Shown: in pieces, positions 47,674 through 56,271 of the stretch
How the letters are laid out: each line of letters opens with the position of its first letter
Numbering within the stretch: position 1 is the stretch's first letter
Origin: Alteromonadaceae bacterium M269
GTDB taxonomy: Bacteria > Pseudomonadota > Gammaproteobacteria > Enterobacterales > Alteromonadaceae
Reading direction: 5' to 3'
Assembly (NCBI GenBank): GCA_004353515.1
Contig: SMNZ01000005.1
Coordinates: 492,108 to 556,107 of the forward strand
DNA length: 64,000 nt
The notes under the pieces: generated by a model
What the model saw: only the letters and a program-made list of their open reading frames with translations
Databases searched by the model: none
What the model was told of the DNA's origin: nothing
Made by a program: the position numbers and the translations under genes

Positions 47674-48507
47674 TTGGACCTAAGATCATTGCATTACTTT
47701 ACTCTGGTCTATGAACACGGGAGTGTGAGTGCTGCTGCCAGAGCTAGTTACGTCGCTCAACCATCAATTTCATCTTCGATTAAACAGTTGGAGAGTGAGC
47801 TTCATTGCGATTTATTCAAGCGACATGCTAGGGGGGTTATTGCGACTGAATCAGGCGATGCGCTCTATAAGCAGGCAAAACAGTTGTTATCTCAAGCCGC
47901 GGCCATTAAGCAGAAGTTTTCGCATCAACAACAGAAGATACCTTTTCGGTTAGGGTTAGTGAAAGGGCTTGGCGTTGAGCGCATCACCACCATCTTGAAA
48001 CGATTTATGTCATCTCAAGAGAATATGGAGCTGACTTTAGTACCGCCGGAGGAAAGTGCTGATGCTAAGATTATTAATAAAGAACTTCAGCAAAAAAACG
48101 AGACATTCCTACCTATGTGGGAAGAAGAGTATGTCTTAGCTATACCTGCCTCACATAAGCTGGCGTTAGAAAAGGAACTGGTATTAGAGGATTTAGCTGA
48201 GCTCCCTTTTGTTCAGCGCATAACTTGTGATGCCTGGCCGATCTTTGAACAGCAGCTCAATAAATCGAATATCGATATTGAGGTAAGAGCTAAAACTCAG
48301 ACTGTTGAGTACGCAATTGGCTTGGTGAAGGCAGGCTTAGGCTGTGCATTACTACCCAAATATCCTGAGTTATTGAGTCAGCCTGATGTAGAATTTCGCT
48401 TGCTTGACGAGTTTACGTTTAAGCGACAGATAGGGCTCTGCTATTCGGAATACTCTGATAATATCGAAGCATTAAAAAAGTTAGCCGGGATTCATTGGCC
48501 GAATTAG
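47674..48507 (+). CDS. LysR-family transcriptional regulator
   Basis: 277 residues: an N-terminal winged helix-turn-helix (about 1-60, LRSLHYFTLVYEHGSVSAAARASYVAQPSISSSIKQLE) and a ligand-binding domain shorter than the usual ~200 residues, with part of the first lobe compacted after LVPPEESADAK. Start is TTG at 47674 with a strong Shine-Dalgarno (AGGAGAGG) just upstream. Divergent orientation to gcdH makes that operon its likely target; the inducer is unknown but a glutarate-type compound would be logical (inference). Confidence 0.88.
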   Translation: MDLRSLHYFTLVYEHGSVSAAARASYVAQPSISSSIKQLESELHCDLFKRHARGVIATESGDALYKQAKQLLSQAAAIKQKFSHQQQKIPFRLGLVKGLGVERITTILKRFMSSQENMELTLVPPEESADAKIINKELQQKNETFLPMWEEEYVLAIPASHKLALEKELVLEDLAELPFVQRITCDAWPIFEQQLNKSNIDIEVRAKTQTVEYAIGLVKAGLGCALLPKYPELLSQPDVEFRLLDEFTFKRQIGLCYSEYSDNIEALKKLAGIHWPN

Positions 48508-48546
48508 AGCCTGTTGACTCTATCCTATTTTGGGTTAAATGTGCTT

Positions 48547-48571
48547 TACAAATTTTGATATTGGTCGATAA
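48547..48571 (+). promoter_or_regulatory. Sigma-28 (FliA)-like -10 element before motX
   Basis: GTCGATAA (48564-48571) matches 7 of 8 bases of the flagellar sigma-28 -10 consensus GCCGATAA, 33 bp before the motX ATG. The -35 side is poor (TACAAATT at 48547, non-ideal spacing), so this is a moderate call supported by gene function. Confidence 0.4.
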
Positions 48572-48604
48572 GCTGTTTAGTTAGTGCACATTAATAAGGT
48601 TGTT

Positions 48605-49225
48605 ATGTATAAATTAATACCGCTTTTATTTGTTTTATTGAGCTTTCAGTTAAAAGCTCAAACGAATGATATTAAGGCTGTACAAATATATAGCCAAGAC
48701 GAGCTGATCCGCCTTATTAATCGTAATGAACATTTGTCGCAGGTTGTGTTAGATAAGTGTCAGTTAGTCCAAGATATTGAAGCAAGAGCTCAAACGCTAA
48801 AAATACCCGCTTACCAATTCCTTTGGGGAGACATGCTAGCATGGGGTGTTTGTGTCGAGAGTGACGCAGAGCGTGGCGTTTATTACATGCGACAAGCTGC
48901 TGAGCAAGGTTTAGCAGCAGCCTTTGAACAACTGGGGCGCTATCATAGAGATGGAAAACTAGTACAAACAGACAAAGAGAAGGCTGTTCGTTACTTTTAC
49001 GAATCAAGTTATCTCGGAAATCAAAAAGCACAAATTCAGTTAGCTGAGATGTTTGTTGACGGATATGGCAGCCCTTACGACTACGAAGAAGCTTACCATT
49101 GGCTGTATAACTCAATTACAGCAGATGAGGATACGCATAGAAGAATTGCTGTTTGCCTTGACGGGCTAGAGAGATTGATGAGTCCTAAAAGCGTCCGAAA
49201 TGCTAAGCGACCTCTAGATAGCTAG
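48605..49225 (+). CDS. motX: Flagellar sodium-motor protein MotX
   Basis: Outer-membrane/periplasmic protein of the T ring needed by Na+-driven polar flagellar motors. The 206 residues have a signal peptide (about 1-18, ending LKA), then VQIYSQDELIRLINRNEHLSQV, DKCQLVQDIEARA, FLWGDMLAWGVCVE, and Sel1-like repeats (QAAEQGLAAAFEQLGRYHRDG) ending with DYEEAYHWLYNSIT; this order matches Vibrio MotX. I chose ATG 48605, with TAAGG upstream, over a GTG at 48584. The TAG stop is built from the first bases of a MITE-like element. Confidence 0.88.
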   Translation: MYKLIPLLFVLLSFQLKAQTNDIKAVQIYSQDELIRLINRNEHLSQVVLDKCQLVQDIEARAQTLKIPAYQFLWGDMLAWGVCVESDAERGVYYMRQAAEQGLAAAFEQLGRYHRDGKLVQTDKEKAVRYFYESSYLGNQKAQIQLAEMFVDGYGSPYDYEEAYHWLYNSITADEDTHRRIAVCLDGLERLMSPKSVRNAKRPLDS

Positions 49226-49490
49226 GGTCTGTTGATCTTTGCTGTACAGTTTTGCAGCGAGTTGTTTGTTATTTAGACCAAGAAGAGGCTTTGCCGTGTA
49301 GCAATCTACACAATTAGGCTCTGATGCAGGATAAATAACAAACAAACGCTGTCCGAAGGATTCGTCACAAAGGCTTCTTGCTTTTTGTTGCGTACTTTTG
49401 ACTTATATTTATAAGCCTGCAAGTCCACGCCTCAATCAAAAAGCCTTTATTTAGAACAAAATCTATACAGCAAAGATCAGCAGACCCTAG
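49222..49490. mobile_element. 269-bp MITE-like element
   Basis: Terminal inverted repeats of 28 bp (49222-49249 and 49463-49490) match at 26 positions; the ends read CTAGGGTCTG and CAGACCCTAG. If the element proper starts at GGGTCTG, it is flanked by TA on both sides, the target duplication of IS630/Tc1-mariner transposases. Inside, TTGTTTGTTATTTA (49262-49275) is inverted at 49332-49345, and a GTGTAG-CAAT-CTACAC hairpin lies at 49295-49310. It has no coding capacity. It fills most of the 378-bp gap between motX and rnr. Confidence 0.75.
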
Positions 49491-49603
49491 TAACTCACTA
49501 AATAGATAATTAAACAATGGCTGCATATTTTGCAGCCAACACCCAGTAGATTCGGTATACTCTGTAAAAACCTTCCTACATTGCCTTAACTGAATCGGAC
49601 TAA

Positions 49604-51958
49604 ATGAGCCAAGACCCCCACTTCGAACGCGAACAACAAAAATACGAAAACCCCGTTGCCAGCCGCGAATTTTTACTACAAACATTAGCAGAAACTAAAC
49701 AACCACTGAGTTTTATGGATATCTGTCATCTGGTGAATGCTAACGATGAAGACTCTCGCATTGGGATACAACGCAGGCTTCGAGCAATGGAAAGGGAAGG
49801 GCAGGTCCACTTCAATCGTCATAAAAAGTATGAACTAGCAGATCAATCAGACCTTATTAAAGGGCGCGTTATTGGTCATCGAGATGGATTTGGCTTTCTA
49901 GCGAGAGAAGGCGGAGGCAAAGATCTTTTCATCCCAATTAATCAAATGCAGGTTTATTTGCCGGGTGATCTTGTTTTAGCCAAAGAGACCAATGCCTCTT
50001 CAAAAGGTAGAACAGAAGCAAAAATAGTCCGCTTACTCGAACCCAGAGCTGAAGCGATTGTTGGGCGTTATTATGTTGAAGCCGGTGTTGGTGTTGTTAT
50101 TCCTGATGATAGTCGCATATCTCACGAAATATTTATTGTTGATAAGCACACTCAGGGAGCGAGGCAAGGCAACATTGTCGTGGTTGAGATAACAGAAAGG
50201 CCTCGTCATAGACGTAATGCAGTAGGCAAGATAACTGAAATACTCGGTGATCATATGGCACCAGGTATGGAAATCGAAATGGCATTACGCACTTTTGATA
50301 TCCCGCACAAATGGCCCCAAGGTGTAAAAAAACAAATTAAAGGGCTAGCTGAGTTTGTTGAAGACAAAGCGAAGGTTGGTCGAATAGATCTGCGTGATAT
50401 GCCATTGGTGACCATTGATGGTGAAGACGCTCGAGACTTTGATGATGCTGTATTTTGCCGACCTGATGATGATGGTGGTTGGATACTATGGGTCGCTATT
50501 GCGGATGTTAGCTATTACGTTCGTCCGGGAACGGCTTTAGATGATGAGGCTCAAAACAGAGGGACCTCGGTTTACTTCCCTGAGCAAGTTGTTCCTATGT
50601 TGCCAGAAGCTTTATCTAATGGATTGTGTTCATTAAACCCCGATGTCGACAGGTTGTGCATGACTTGTGAGATGTCCATAGGTGCTGATGGCGAGTTACA
50701 AAATGCACGTTTCTATGAAGCCGTGATGAAATCGAAAGCTCGACTGACCTACACTAAAGTTGCCGCTATATTAGATGGCGATCCCGAGCTACATAAGCGT
50801 TATCAAGAGTTTGTTCCTCATCTACGTGAACTTTACACTTTGTATAAAGTGTTGAGGAAAGCGCGTCAAGGCAGAGGTGCAATTGATTTTGAAACACAAG
50901 AAAGCCAGTTTATTTTTAATGCGCAGCGAAAGATAGACCATATTGTTCCTGTTGTACGCAATGATGCTCATAAGCTTATTGAAGAATGTATGATCATGGC
51001 TAATGTGGCGACAGCTAGATTCCTTGAAGAACATGAAGCAGAAGGCCTTTATCGAATCCACGATGAACCGGATGCAGATCGTTTAACAGCATTTAAATCT
51101 TATTTGGGTGAAGTCAGTATCCAACATAACTTAGGTGATGACGTCACACCTGCTGCTTTAGGTAAAGTGTTGTCAAAGGTGAATGGTCGACCTGATCAAG
51201 AGCTTATTCAAACCATGCTGCTGCGTTCAATGAAACAAGCGGTTTATGACAGAGAGAACATTGGGCATTTCGGTTTAGCATTAGAGGCTTATGCTCACTT
51301 TACCTCTCCTATTCGTCGATATCCTGATCTCGTTGTTCATAGAGCCATTAAAGCTGTTTTAAAGAAAAAGTTCGCTGAAAAGCCTCAGGGAGCCAAGAGC
51401 TATTCAGTTGATGAAGTTGAGTTGCTTGGTGAATCTTGTTCAATGACTGAGCGACGTGCCGATGATGCAACTCGTGATGTTAGCGACTGGTTGAAGTGTG
51501 AGTTCATGCAAGACCATGTTGGTGATAGTTTCGAAGGCGTTATTGCGTCAGTCACTAATTTCGGCTTTTTTGTTCGTCTCGCTGAGTTTCATATTGATGG
51601 TTTGGTACATATTACGAGCTTGGATAATGACTTCTATCATTATGATGAAGTTAAGCAACGCCTAGTGGGAGAGAGTAGAGGCGTGATATACAGATTGGGA
51701 GACGAACTTAAAGTTAAAGTCTCATCAGTTAATCTAGATGATCGCAAAATAGACTTTGTTCTTGATTTACCGAAAGGAACTAAAGCTGCACAGGTACGTA
51801 AACAAAGCAAAAGTCGCTCAAAAAAAATAGTGGATAAAGCTTCAGCTCCAAAAACTAAAGGACCTAAGAAGCGTCCTGCAAAGGGAACTTCGAAAGCTAA
51901 ATCAAGAAAGTCGAAAGGAAGTAAGAATAAACCGGCTTCTTCAAGAGGAAAGAGATAA
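49604..51958 (+). CDS. rnr: Ribonuclease R
   Basis: 3'-5' exoribonuclease that degrades structured RNA. The 784 residues have an N-terminal helix-turn-helix-like and cold-shock region (GRVIGHRDGFGFLAREGG), the RNB catalytic domain with the metal-binding DGEDARDFDDAVF, YAHFTSPIRRYPDLVVHR, a C-terminal S1 domain (GVIASVTNFGFFVRLAEFHIDGLVH) and a Lys/Arg/Ser-rich basic tail (about 725-784) typical of RNase R. The rlmB start follows the stop codon directly. Confidence 0.95.
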   Translation: MSQDPHFEREQQKYENPVASREFLLQTLAETKQPLSFMDICHLVNANDEDSRIGIQRRLRAMEREGQVHFNRHKKYELADQSDLIKGRVIGHRDGFGFLAREGGGKDLFIPINQMQVYLPGDLVLAKETNASSKGRTEAKIVRLLEPRAEAIVGRYYVEAGVGVVIPDDSRISHEIFIVDKHTQGARQGNIVVVEITERPRHRRNAVGKITEILGDHMAPGMEIEMALRTFDIPHKWPQGVKKQIKGLAEFVEDKAKVGRIDLRDMPLVTIDGEDARDFDDAVFCRPDDDGGWILWVAIADVSYYVRPGTALDDEAQNRGTSVYFPEQVVPMLPEALSNGLCSLNPDVDRLCMTCEMSIGADGELQNARFYEAVMKSKARLTYTKVAAILDGDPELHKRYQEFVPHLRELYTLYKVLRKARQGRGAIDFETQESQFIFNAQRKIDHIVPVVRNDAHKLIEECMIMANVATARFLEEHEAEGLYRIHDEPDADRLTAFKSYLGEVSIQHNLGDDVTPAALGKVLSKVNGRPDQELIQTMLLRSMKQAVYDRENIGHFGLALEAYAHFTSPIRRYPDLVVHRAIKAVLKKKFAEKPQGAKSYSVDEVELLGESCSMTERRADDATRDVSDWLKCEFMQDHVGDSFEGVIASVTNFGFFVRLAEFHIDGLVHITSLDNDFYHYDEVKQRLVGESRGVIYRLGDELKVKVSSVNLDDRKIDFVLDLPKGTKAAQVRKQSKSRSKKIVDKASAPKTKGPKKRPAKGTSKAKSRKSKGSKNKPASSRGKR

Positions 51959-52699
51959 ATGGCTCAACAAGAATGGCTATATGGCATTCATGCGCTAGAG
52001 GCGGTCCTGGCTAGAGAACCTGAACGTATCATTGAACTGTACCTGCTAAAAGGTAGAGATGATGACAGGTTTATGACCTTAGTTAATCAGGCAAGGCGAT
52101 TTGGTATTGCAATACAGTTTTGTCAAAGGCGAACCCTAGACGAAAAAACAAAGGGAGAACAACACCAAGGTGTTGTTGCTAGAGCGAGACCTGCAAAGGT
52201 ACTCGATGAGAAAGATCTCGATATCATCGTCGAAAGAGAAAACTCCCCGTTTTTATTATTACTTGATGGTGTGACTGATCCTCATAATCTTGGCGCCTGC
52301 TTGCGCTCTGCTGATGCAGCCGGTGTACATGCCGTTATTGTTCCTAAAGATAAGTCAGCGGCGCTGACGCCTATAGTGAGGAAGGTTGCATGCGGAGCTG
52401 CGGAGGTAGTCCCACTCATACAAGTAACGAACCTTTCTCGTACAATGAGAGACCTACAGCAAGCTGGAGTTTGGGTTGTTGGTACAGCAGGAGAGGCAAC
52501 TCAAACTATCTACGAGACTAAAATGGAAGGATCTCTTGGTTTAGTTATGGGAGCAGAAGGCAAAGGTATGCGTCGTTTGACACGTGAAAATTGCGACGAA
52601 TTAATAAAATTACCTATGGCTGGTTCAGTTTCTAGTTTAAATGTTTCCGTTGCGACAGGAATTTGCTTATTTGAGGCAGTAAGACAACGCCTTAAATAA
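51959..52699 (+). CDS. rlmB: 23S rRNA (guanosine-2'-O-)-methyltransferase RlmB
   Basis: SPOUT methyltransferase that modifies G2251 of 23S rRNA. The 246 residues contain an N-terminal substrate-binding domain ([17 protein letters not shown]) and the SpoU knot motifs [37 protein letters not shown] and [24 protein letters not shown]. Co-transcribed with rnr (no gap). The usual downstream genes rpsF-rpsR-rplI are missing; an XRE-type gene follows. The last nine bases recur 712 bp downstream as part of the tandem duplication. Confidence 0.95.
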   Translation: MAQQEWLYGIHALEAVLAREPERIIELYLLKGRDDDRFMTLVNQARRFGIAIQFCQRRTLDEKTKGEQHQGVVARARPAKVLDEKDLDIIVERENSPFLLLLDGVTDPHNLGACLRSADAAGVHAVIVPKDKSAALTPIVRKVACGAAEVVPLIQVTNLSRTMRDLQQAGVWVVGTAGEATQTIYETKMEGSLGLVMGAEGKGMRRLTRENCDELIKLPMAGSVSSLNVSVATGICLFEAVRQRLK

Positions 52700-52831
52700 C
52701 AATAAGTTAGAGACTTTTTTTGTCCCGGTAAGGTTTTTTTTTACCATGTGTAACGCATTCCACTTTTTTTTTCATAGCATAGTCATGTGGCAAAACAGCA
52801 ATGTTTGTATGAAAAATAAAGGGGTATAGCG

Positions 52832-53086
52832 ATGTATATGACTGGTAGAGATTTACGTAGAATGCGTTTGAGCGCTCACAGAACTACTTCTGATATGGCA
52901 AGAATTGCTGGCGTTAAAACGCGTAAGACATATGAAAACTGGGAAAAGAATGTAGGCACGCCTAGCATCAATCAATTTGTGGCGATGTGCGATGGCTGCG
53001 ATATTGATTCAGCTAAGTTCGTTGGATTAATGCTTCAACGTCCTTCACTACAAGACGAAGTGAACTTATCACAAGCAAGTAAGTAA
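52832..53086 (+). CDS. XRE-type small DNA-binding protein, copy 1
   Basis: 84 residues with a Cro/CI-like helix-turn-helix: LRRMRLSAHRTTSDMARIAGVKTRKTYENWEKNVGTPS gives the pattern of helix, turn and the WE-x(4)-P end of the domain. The C-terminal 20 residues form a short polar tail. AAGGGG lies 9 bases before the ATG. No toxin, phage or partner gene adjoins it. A nearly identical copy lies 712 bp downstream, differing at two residues (Ser14 and Asp57 here). Target unknown; it may act on its own duplicated upstream region. Confidence 0.82.
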   Translation: MYMTGRDLRRMRLSAHRTTSDMARIAGVKTRKTYENWEKNVGTPSINQFVAMCDGCDIDSAKFVGLMLQRPSLQDEVNLSQASK

Positions 53087-53110
53087 ACTTACATAAAGCT
53101 TAAGTCTTGA

Positions 53111-53137
53111 TATCGAACGCTGTCATGGCGTTCGATA
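53111..53137 (+). terminator. Hairpin after XRE copy 1
   Basis: TATCGAACGC (53111-53120) and GCGTTCGATA (53128-53137) form a perfect 10-bp stem with a 7-nt loop (TGTCATG); a T/C-rich run follows (AGCTTCTCTTTCT). Likely terminator. Confidence 0.7.
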
Positions 53138-53160
53138 AGCTTCTCTTTCTCTTCTTTATT

Positions 53161-53401
53161 TACCCTTCCATCAATACACACCTAATTTGTGTTGTTAAGT
53201 TAAGGGGCCTCCAACAAGTCGAAATAGCTGCCTGCTTTAAACCTATGCGTGACTTCATATCATTTCCTTGGCTTATCCCTGAACACCAAATATCGACTGA
53301 AGACTAAGTATTAGCTAATAATTGCCTCCATTAGGCCCTTTATTGAGTTTTGATGTGTCTGTTGTGACAGAATTTTTTTTATTTTAGCGAATTTTATAAC
53401 A
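53161..53401. other. Non-repeated spacer between the duplicated units
   Basis: About 240 bp with no supported gene. A 66-codon frame (53107-53307) crosses it, but it runs through the copy-1 terminator and lacks a Shine-Dalgarno. Together with the copy-2 upstream region this makes the 457-bp gap between the two XRE genes. Confidence 0.45.
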
Positions 53402-53543
53402 CCTTAAATAACAATAGGTTAGGAACTTTTTTTGTCCCGGTAAGGTTATTTTTTACCGTGTGTAACGCATTCCACTTTTTTTTTCATAGCATAGTCATGT
53501 GGCAAAACAGCAATGTTTGAATGAAAAGTAAAGGGGTATAGCG

Positions 53544-53798
53544 ATGTATATGACTGGTAGAGATTTACGTAGAATGCGTTTGAATGCTCACAGAACTACT
53601 TCTGATATGGCAAGAATTGCTGGCGTTAAAACGCGTAAAACATATGAAAATTGGGAAAAGAATGTAGGCACGCCTAGCATCAATCAATTTGTGGCTATGT
53701 GCGATGGCTGCAACATTGATTCAGCTAAGTTCGTTGGATTAATGCTTCAACGTCCTTCACTACAAGACGAAGTGAACTTATCACAAGCAAGTAAGTAA
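53544..53798 (+). CDS. XRE-type small DNA-binding protein, copy 2
   Basis: 84 residues, identical to copy 1 except Asn14 for Ser and Asn57 for Asp. The helix-turn-helix is intact, and the frame and Shine-Dalgarno (AAAGGGG) are preserved, so both copies look functional. Most nucleotide differences within the gene are silent. This suggests retained protein function or recent duplication, perhaps with gene conversion. Confidence 0.82.
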   Translation: MYMTGRDLRRMRLNAHRTTSDMARIAGVKTRKTYENWEKNVGTPSINQFVAMCDGCNIDSAKFVGLMLQRPSLQDEVNLSQASK

Positions 53799-53822
53799 AC
53801 TTACATAAAGCTTAAGTCTTGA

Positions 53823-53849
53823 TATCGAACGCTGTCATGGCGTTCGATA
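53823..53849 (+). terminator. Hairpin after XRE copy 2
   Basis: The same perfect 10-bp stem (53823-53832 with 53840-53849) and 7-nt loop as after copy 1, followed by a T/C-rich run. Confidence 0.7.
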
Positions 53850-53875
53850 AGTTCCTCTCTTTCTCTTCTCCATTT

Positions 53876-54288
53876 ATAAATCCGTGTTTGATTAATTTGA
53901 ACGTTTAGAACAGTTTCTCTTTAATCGTTTTTATTTACAAACTCACCTATTAACGCGGCACTCCATAGAGCCAAAGATGACACTAACGAATTGTGTTTAT
54001 TTGGTGGTAAATCAATTCTTGCTTTCGGATGTCATTTAGAGGCATTCCAACTAGCTGCCATACGGTTATCTGGCGCTAATTATCTAGCTTAAAACAGCTC
54101 TCATTTGAGTACTCGAAATTGGCCCAGTAGGCTCATAATAATTTTTTAAAATACGGGTATCCCTCACCGAAGTTTTCTGTTATCATTTCGCGCCCTTTTT
54201 ATAGGGGTATGTACAAATAGTCAGCAATTTCAGCCGATTATTTACGGAAATGGCTCGGAAGAGTCTTAACCATGAGCGGAGCACTAAC
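53876..54288. other. Intergenic region before rplN
   Basis: No complete gene. A 55-codon open stretch without a start codon (53925-54092) has coding-like composition and ends in FGCHLEAFQLAAIRLSGANYLA; it may be a gene remnant. The spc operon promoter should lie in 54100-54250: TTATCATTTCGCGCCC (54180-54195) resembles a -10 plus GC-rich discriminator, without a clear -35. Confidence 0.4.
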
Positions 54289-54654
54289 ATGATCCAAATG
54301 CAAACTAACCTGGATGTTGCCGACAATTCCGGCGCTCGCAGGGTTCAGTGTATTAAGGTTCTTGGTGGCTCGCACCGTCGTTATGCACACATCGGTGATG
54401 TCATCAAGGTTACTGTGAAAGAAGCGATTCCTCGCGGTAAAGTTAAAAAAGGTGACGTACTGAATGCAGTGGTGGTGCGTACTAAAAAAGGCGTGCGTCG
54501 TCCTGACGGATCTACGATTCGTTTCGACAGTAATGCAGCAGTGTTATTAAACACTAATAAACAACCTATCGGTACGCGTATCTTTGGCCCAGTAACACGC
54601 GAACTTCGTGCAGATAACATGAAGATCGTTTCTCTGGCCCCTGAGGTACTTTAA
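54289..54654 (+). CDS. rplN: 50S ribosomal protein L14
   Basis: 121 residues, [19 protein letters not shown] to ISLAPEVL-type end. Start ATG 54289 has GGAG upstream and matches L14 elsewhere; an ATG at 54250 would add 13 foreign residues. First gene of the spc operon. The S10 operon (ending rpmC-rpsQ) that normally precedes it is absent here. Confidence 0.97.
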   Translation: MIQMQTNLDVADNSGARRVQCIKVLGGSHRRYAHIGDVIKVTVKEAIPRGKVKKGDVLNAVVVRTKKGVRRPDGSTIRFDSNAAVLLNTNKQPIGTRIFGPVTRELRADNMKIVSLAPEVL

Positions 54655-54666
54655 GGAGTCACGATA

Positions 54667-54981
54667 ATGGCTAGAAAAATTCGTCGTGATGATGAAGTTG
54701 TCGTATTGGCCGGCAAAGATAAAGGTAAAACAGGCAAAGTGCTTAAAGTATTACCTCAGTCTGACCGTCTAATCGTAGAAGGTGTGAATGTAGTCAAGAA
54801 GCATCAGAAGCCCAACCCACAGTTGCAGGTTCCTGGTGGTATTGTTGATAAAGAAGCTACTATTCACGTATCAAATGTAGCGATTCTTAACCCTAAAACG
54901 GGTAAAGCAGATCGCGTTGGTTTCCGTTTCGAAGACGAGAAGAAAGTTCGTTTCTTTAAGTCTAACGGCGAACTAGTTTAA
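54667..54981 (+). CDS. rplX: 50S ribosomal protein L24
   Basis: 104 residues with the KOW motif ([21 protein letters not shown]) and the [13 protein letters not shown] segment. One of the two proteins that initiate 50S assembly on 23S rRNA. 12 bp after rplN, with AAGGAG before the ATG. Confidence 0.97.
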   Translation: MARKIRRDDEVVVLAGKDKGKTGKVLKVLPQSDRLIVEGVNVVKKHQKPNPQLQVPGGIVDKEATIHVSNVAILNPKTGKADRVGFRFEDEKKVRFFKSNGELV

Positions 54982-54996
54982 TAATTGGAGTTTACG

Positions 54997-55536
54997 ATGG
55001 CGAAACTGCATGAATTCTATAAAGAAAACGTAGTAGCTGAACTTGTTAAGCAGTTTGGTTACGACAGTGTCATGCAAGTCCCTCGGATAGAAAAAATCAC
55101 CTTAAACATGGGTTTAGGTGAAGCTGTAGCTGACAAAAAAGTGCTTGAAAGCGCTACTGGTGATATGGCCGCGATTGCTGGTCAAAAGCCTGTTGTTACT
55201 GTAGCTCGTAAATCTGTAGCGGGTTTTAAAATCCGTGAAGGTTATCCGATTGGCTGTAAAGTTACCTTACGCGGTGAGCGTATGTGGGAATTTTTGGAGC
55301 GATTGATTTCTATTGCTATTCCTCGTATTCGCGATTTTCGTGGTTTAAACCCGAAATCGTTTGATGGTCGTGGAAACTACAGCATGGGTATTCGTGAGCA
55401 AATTATCTTTCCTGAAATTGACTACGACAAAGTAGACAAGATTCGTGGAATGGATATCACCATTACTACCACAGCGAACACAAATGACGAAGCAAAAGCG
55501 CTTTTAAGTGCCTTTAGCTTTCCATTTAGAAAATAA
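54997..55536 (+). CDS. rplE: 50S ribosomal protein L5
   Basis: 179 residues; binds 5S rRNA in the central protuberance. [34 protein letters not shown] and the C-terminal FPFRK are family marks. ATG 54997 (MAKLHEFY) with TTGGAG upstream was chosen over an in-frame start 12 bp earlier. Confidence 0.97.
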   Translation: MAKLHEFYKENVVAELVKQFGYDSVMQVPRIEKITLNMGLGEAVADKKVLESATGDMAAIAGQKPVVTVARKSVAGFKIREGYPIGCKVTLRGERMWEFLERLISIAIPRIRDFRGLNPKSFDGRGNYSMGIREQIIFPEIDYDKVDKIRGMDITITTTANTNDEAKALLSAFSFPFRK

Positions 55537-55547
55537 GGCGTAGGGTT

Positions 55548-55853
55548 ATGGCAAAACAATCAATGAAAGCGCGTGAAGTAAAACGTGCTAAATTAGTTGA
55601 AAAGTACGCTGAAAAGCGTGCGGCATTGAAAGCTATTATTAGCAATGTCAATACTTCTGACGAAGAGCGTTGGGATGCTGTGCTTAAGTTGCAACAGTTA
55701 CCACGTAATTCTTCTCGTTCACGGTTGCATAACCGTTGCCGTATCACTGGACGTCCTCATGGCTACTTGCGTAAGTTCGGCTTAAGCCGTATCAAATTGC
55801 GCGAAGCAGCGATGCGTGGTGAAGTCCCTGGCCTTAAAAAAGCCAGCTGGTAA
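55548..55853 (+). CDS. rpsN: 30S ribosomal protein S14
   Basis: 101 residues, the long zinc-independent form: it lacks the CxxC-x12-CxxC ribbon of short S14 and ends [27 protein letters not shown] is the 16S-contact region. 11 bp after rplE. Confidence 0.97.
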   Translation: MAKQSMKAREVKRAKLVEKYAEKRAALKAIISNVNTSDEERWDAVLKLQQLPRNSSRSRLHNRCRITGRPHGYLRKFGLSRIKLREAAMRGEVPGLKKASW

Positions 55854-55865
55854 GGAGTAGCTGAT

Positions 55866-56258
55866 ATGAGCATGCAAGATCCTATTGCGGATATGTTTAC
55901 CCGCATTCGTAACGGCCAACAGGCAAATAAAGTTTCTGTTTCTATGCCTTCATCAAAGCTTCGCGTTGCTATTTGTAACGTGTTGAAAGAAGAAGGTTAC
56001 ATTACAGACTTTGCTGTGTCTGAAGACGTTAAGCCTGTATTGGAAGTAACACTTAAGTACTTCCAAGGCGAAAAAGTTATTGAGTTGATTGAGCGCGTAA
56101 GTCGCCCTGGTCTACGAATCTACAAAAAGAGAGATGAGTTACCAAAAGTTATGGGTGGTTTAGGTGTTGCTATCGTGTCTACCTCTAAAGGTGTGATGAC
56201 TGAACGTGCTGCGCGTAAAGCGGGTATGGGCGGTGAGATCATCGGTTATGTTGCGTAA
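55866..56258 (+). CDS. rpsH: 30S ribosomal protein S8
   Basis: 130 residues from [17 protein letters not shown] to [10 protein letters not shown]8 binds 16S helix 21 and, in E. coli, represses the spc operon by binding a similar fold near rplE in the mRNA; I did not resolve that structure here. Confidence 0.97.
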   Translation: MSMQDPIADMFTRIRNGQQANKVSVSMPSSKLRVAICNVLKEEGYITDFAVSEDVKPVLEVTLKYFQGEKVIELIERVSRPGLRIYKKRDELPKVMGGLGVAIVSTSKGVMTERAARKAGMGGEIIGYVA

Positions 56259-56271
56259 CGGGAGATAGAAT

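Larger units (their letters stand above)
52690..53160 (+). repeat. Tandem duplication, copy 1
   Basis: A unit starting in the last codons of rlmB and running past the XRE gene to its terminator recurs with a constant offset of 712 bp (copy 2). Homology covers upstream region, gene and hairpin; about 240 bp after copy 1 are not repeated. Confidence 0.85.
53402..53875 (+). repeat. Tandem duplication, copy 2
   Basis: Begins with CCTTAAATAACAATA, matching the end of rlmB at 52690, and continues through the XRE gene and its hairpin. Differences from copy 1 are scattered single bases, denser in the upstream region than in the gene. Confidence 0.85.

Noticed and set aside
49365..49685. 106-codon minus-strand ORF across the MITE-like element and rnr start
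   Set aside because: Antisense to rnr and made largely of repeat sequence; no ribosome site and no recognisable protein features.
53107..53307. 66-codon ORF between the two XRE genes
   Set aside because: It runs through the terminator of copy 1, has no ribosome site, and is broken at the corresponding place after copy 2.
52832..53798. XRE pair as a toxin-antitoxin or prophage repressor module
   Set aside because: No toxin-like, integrase or phage gene lies nearby; flanks are rlmB and ribosomal genes.
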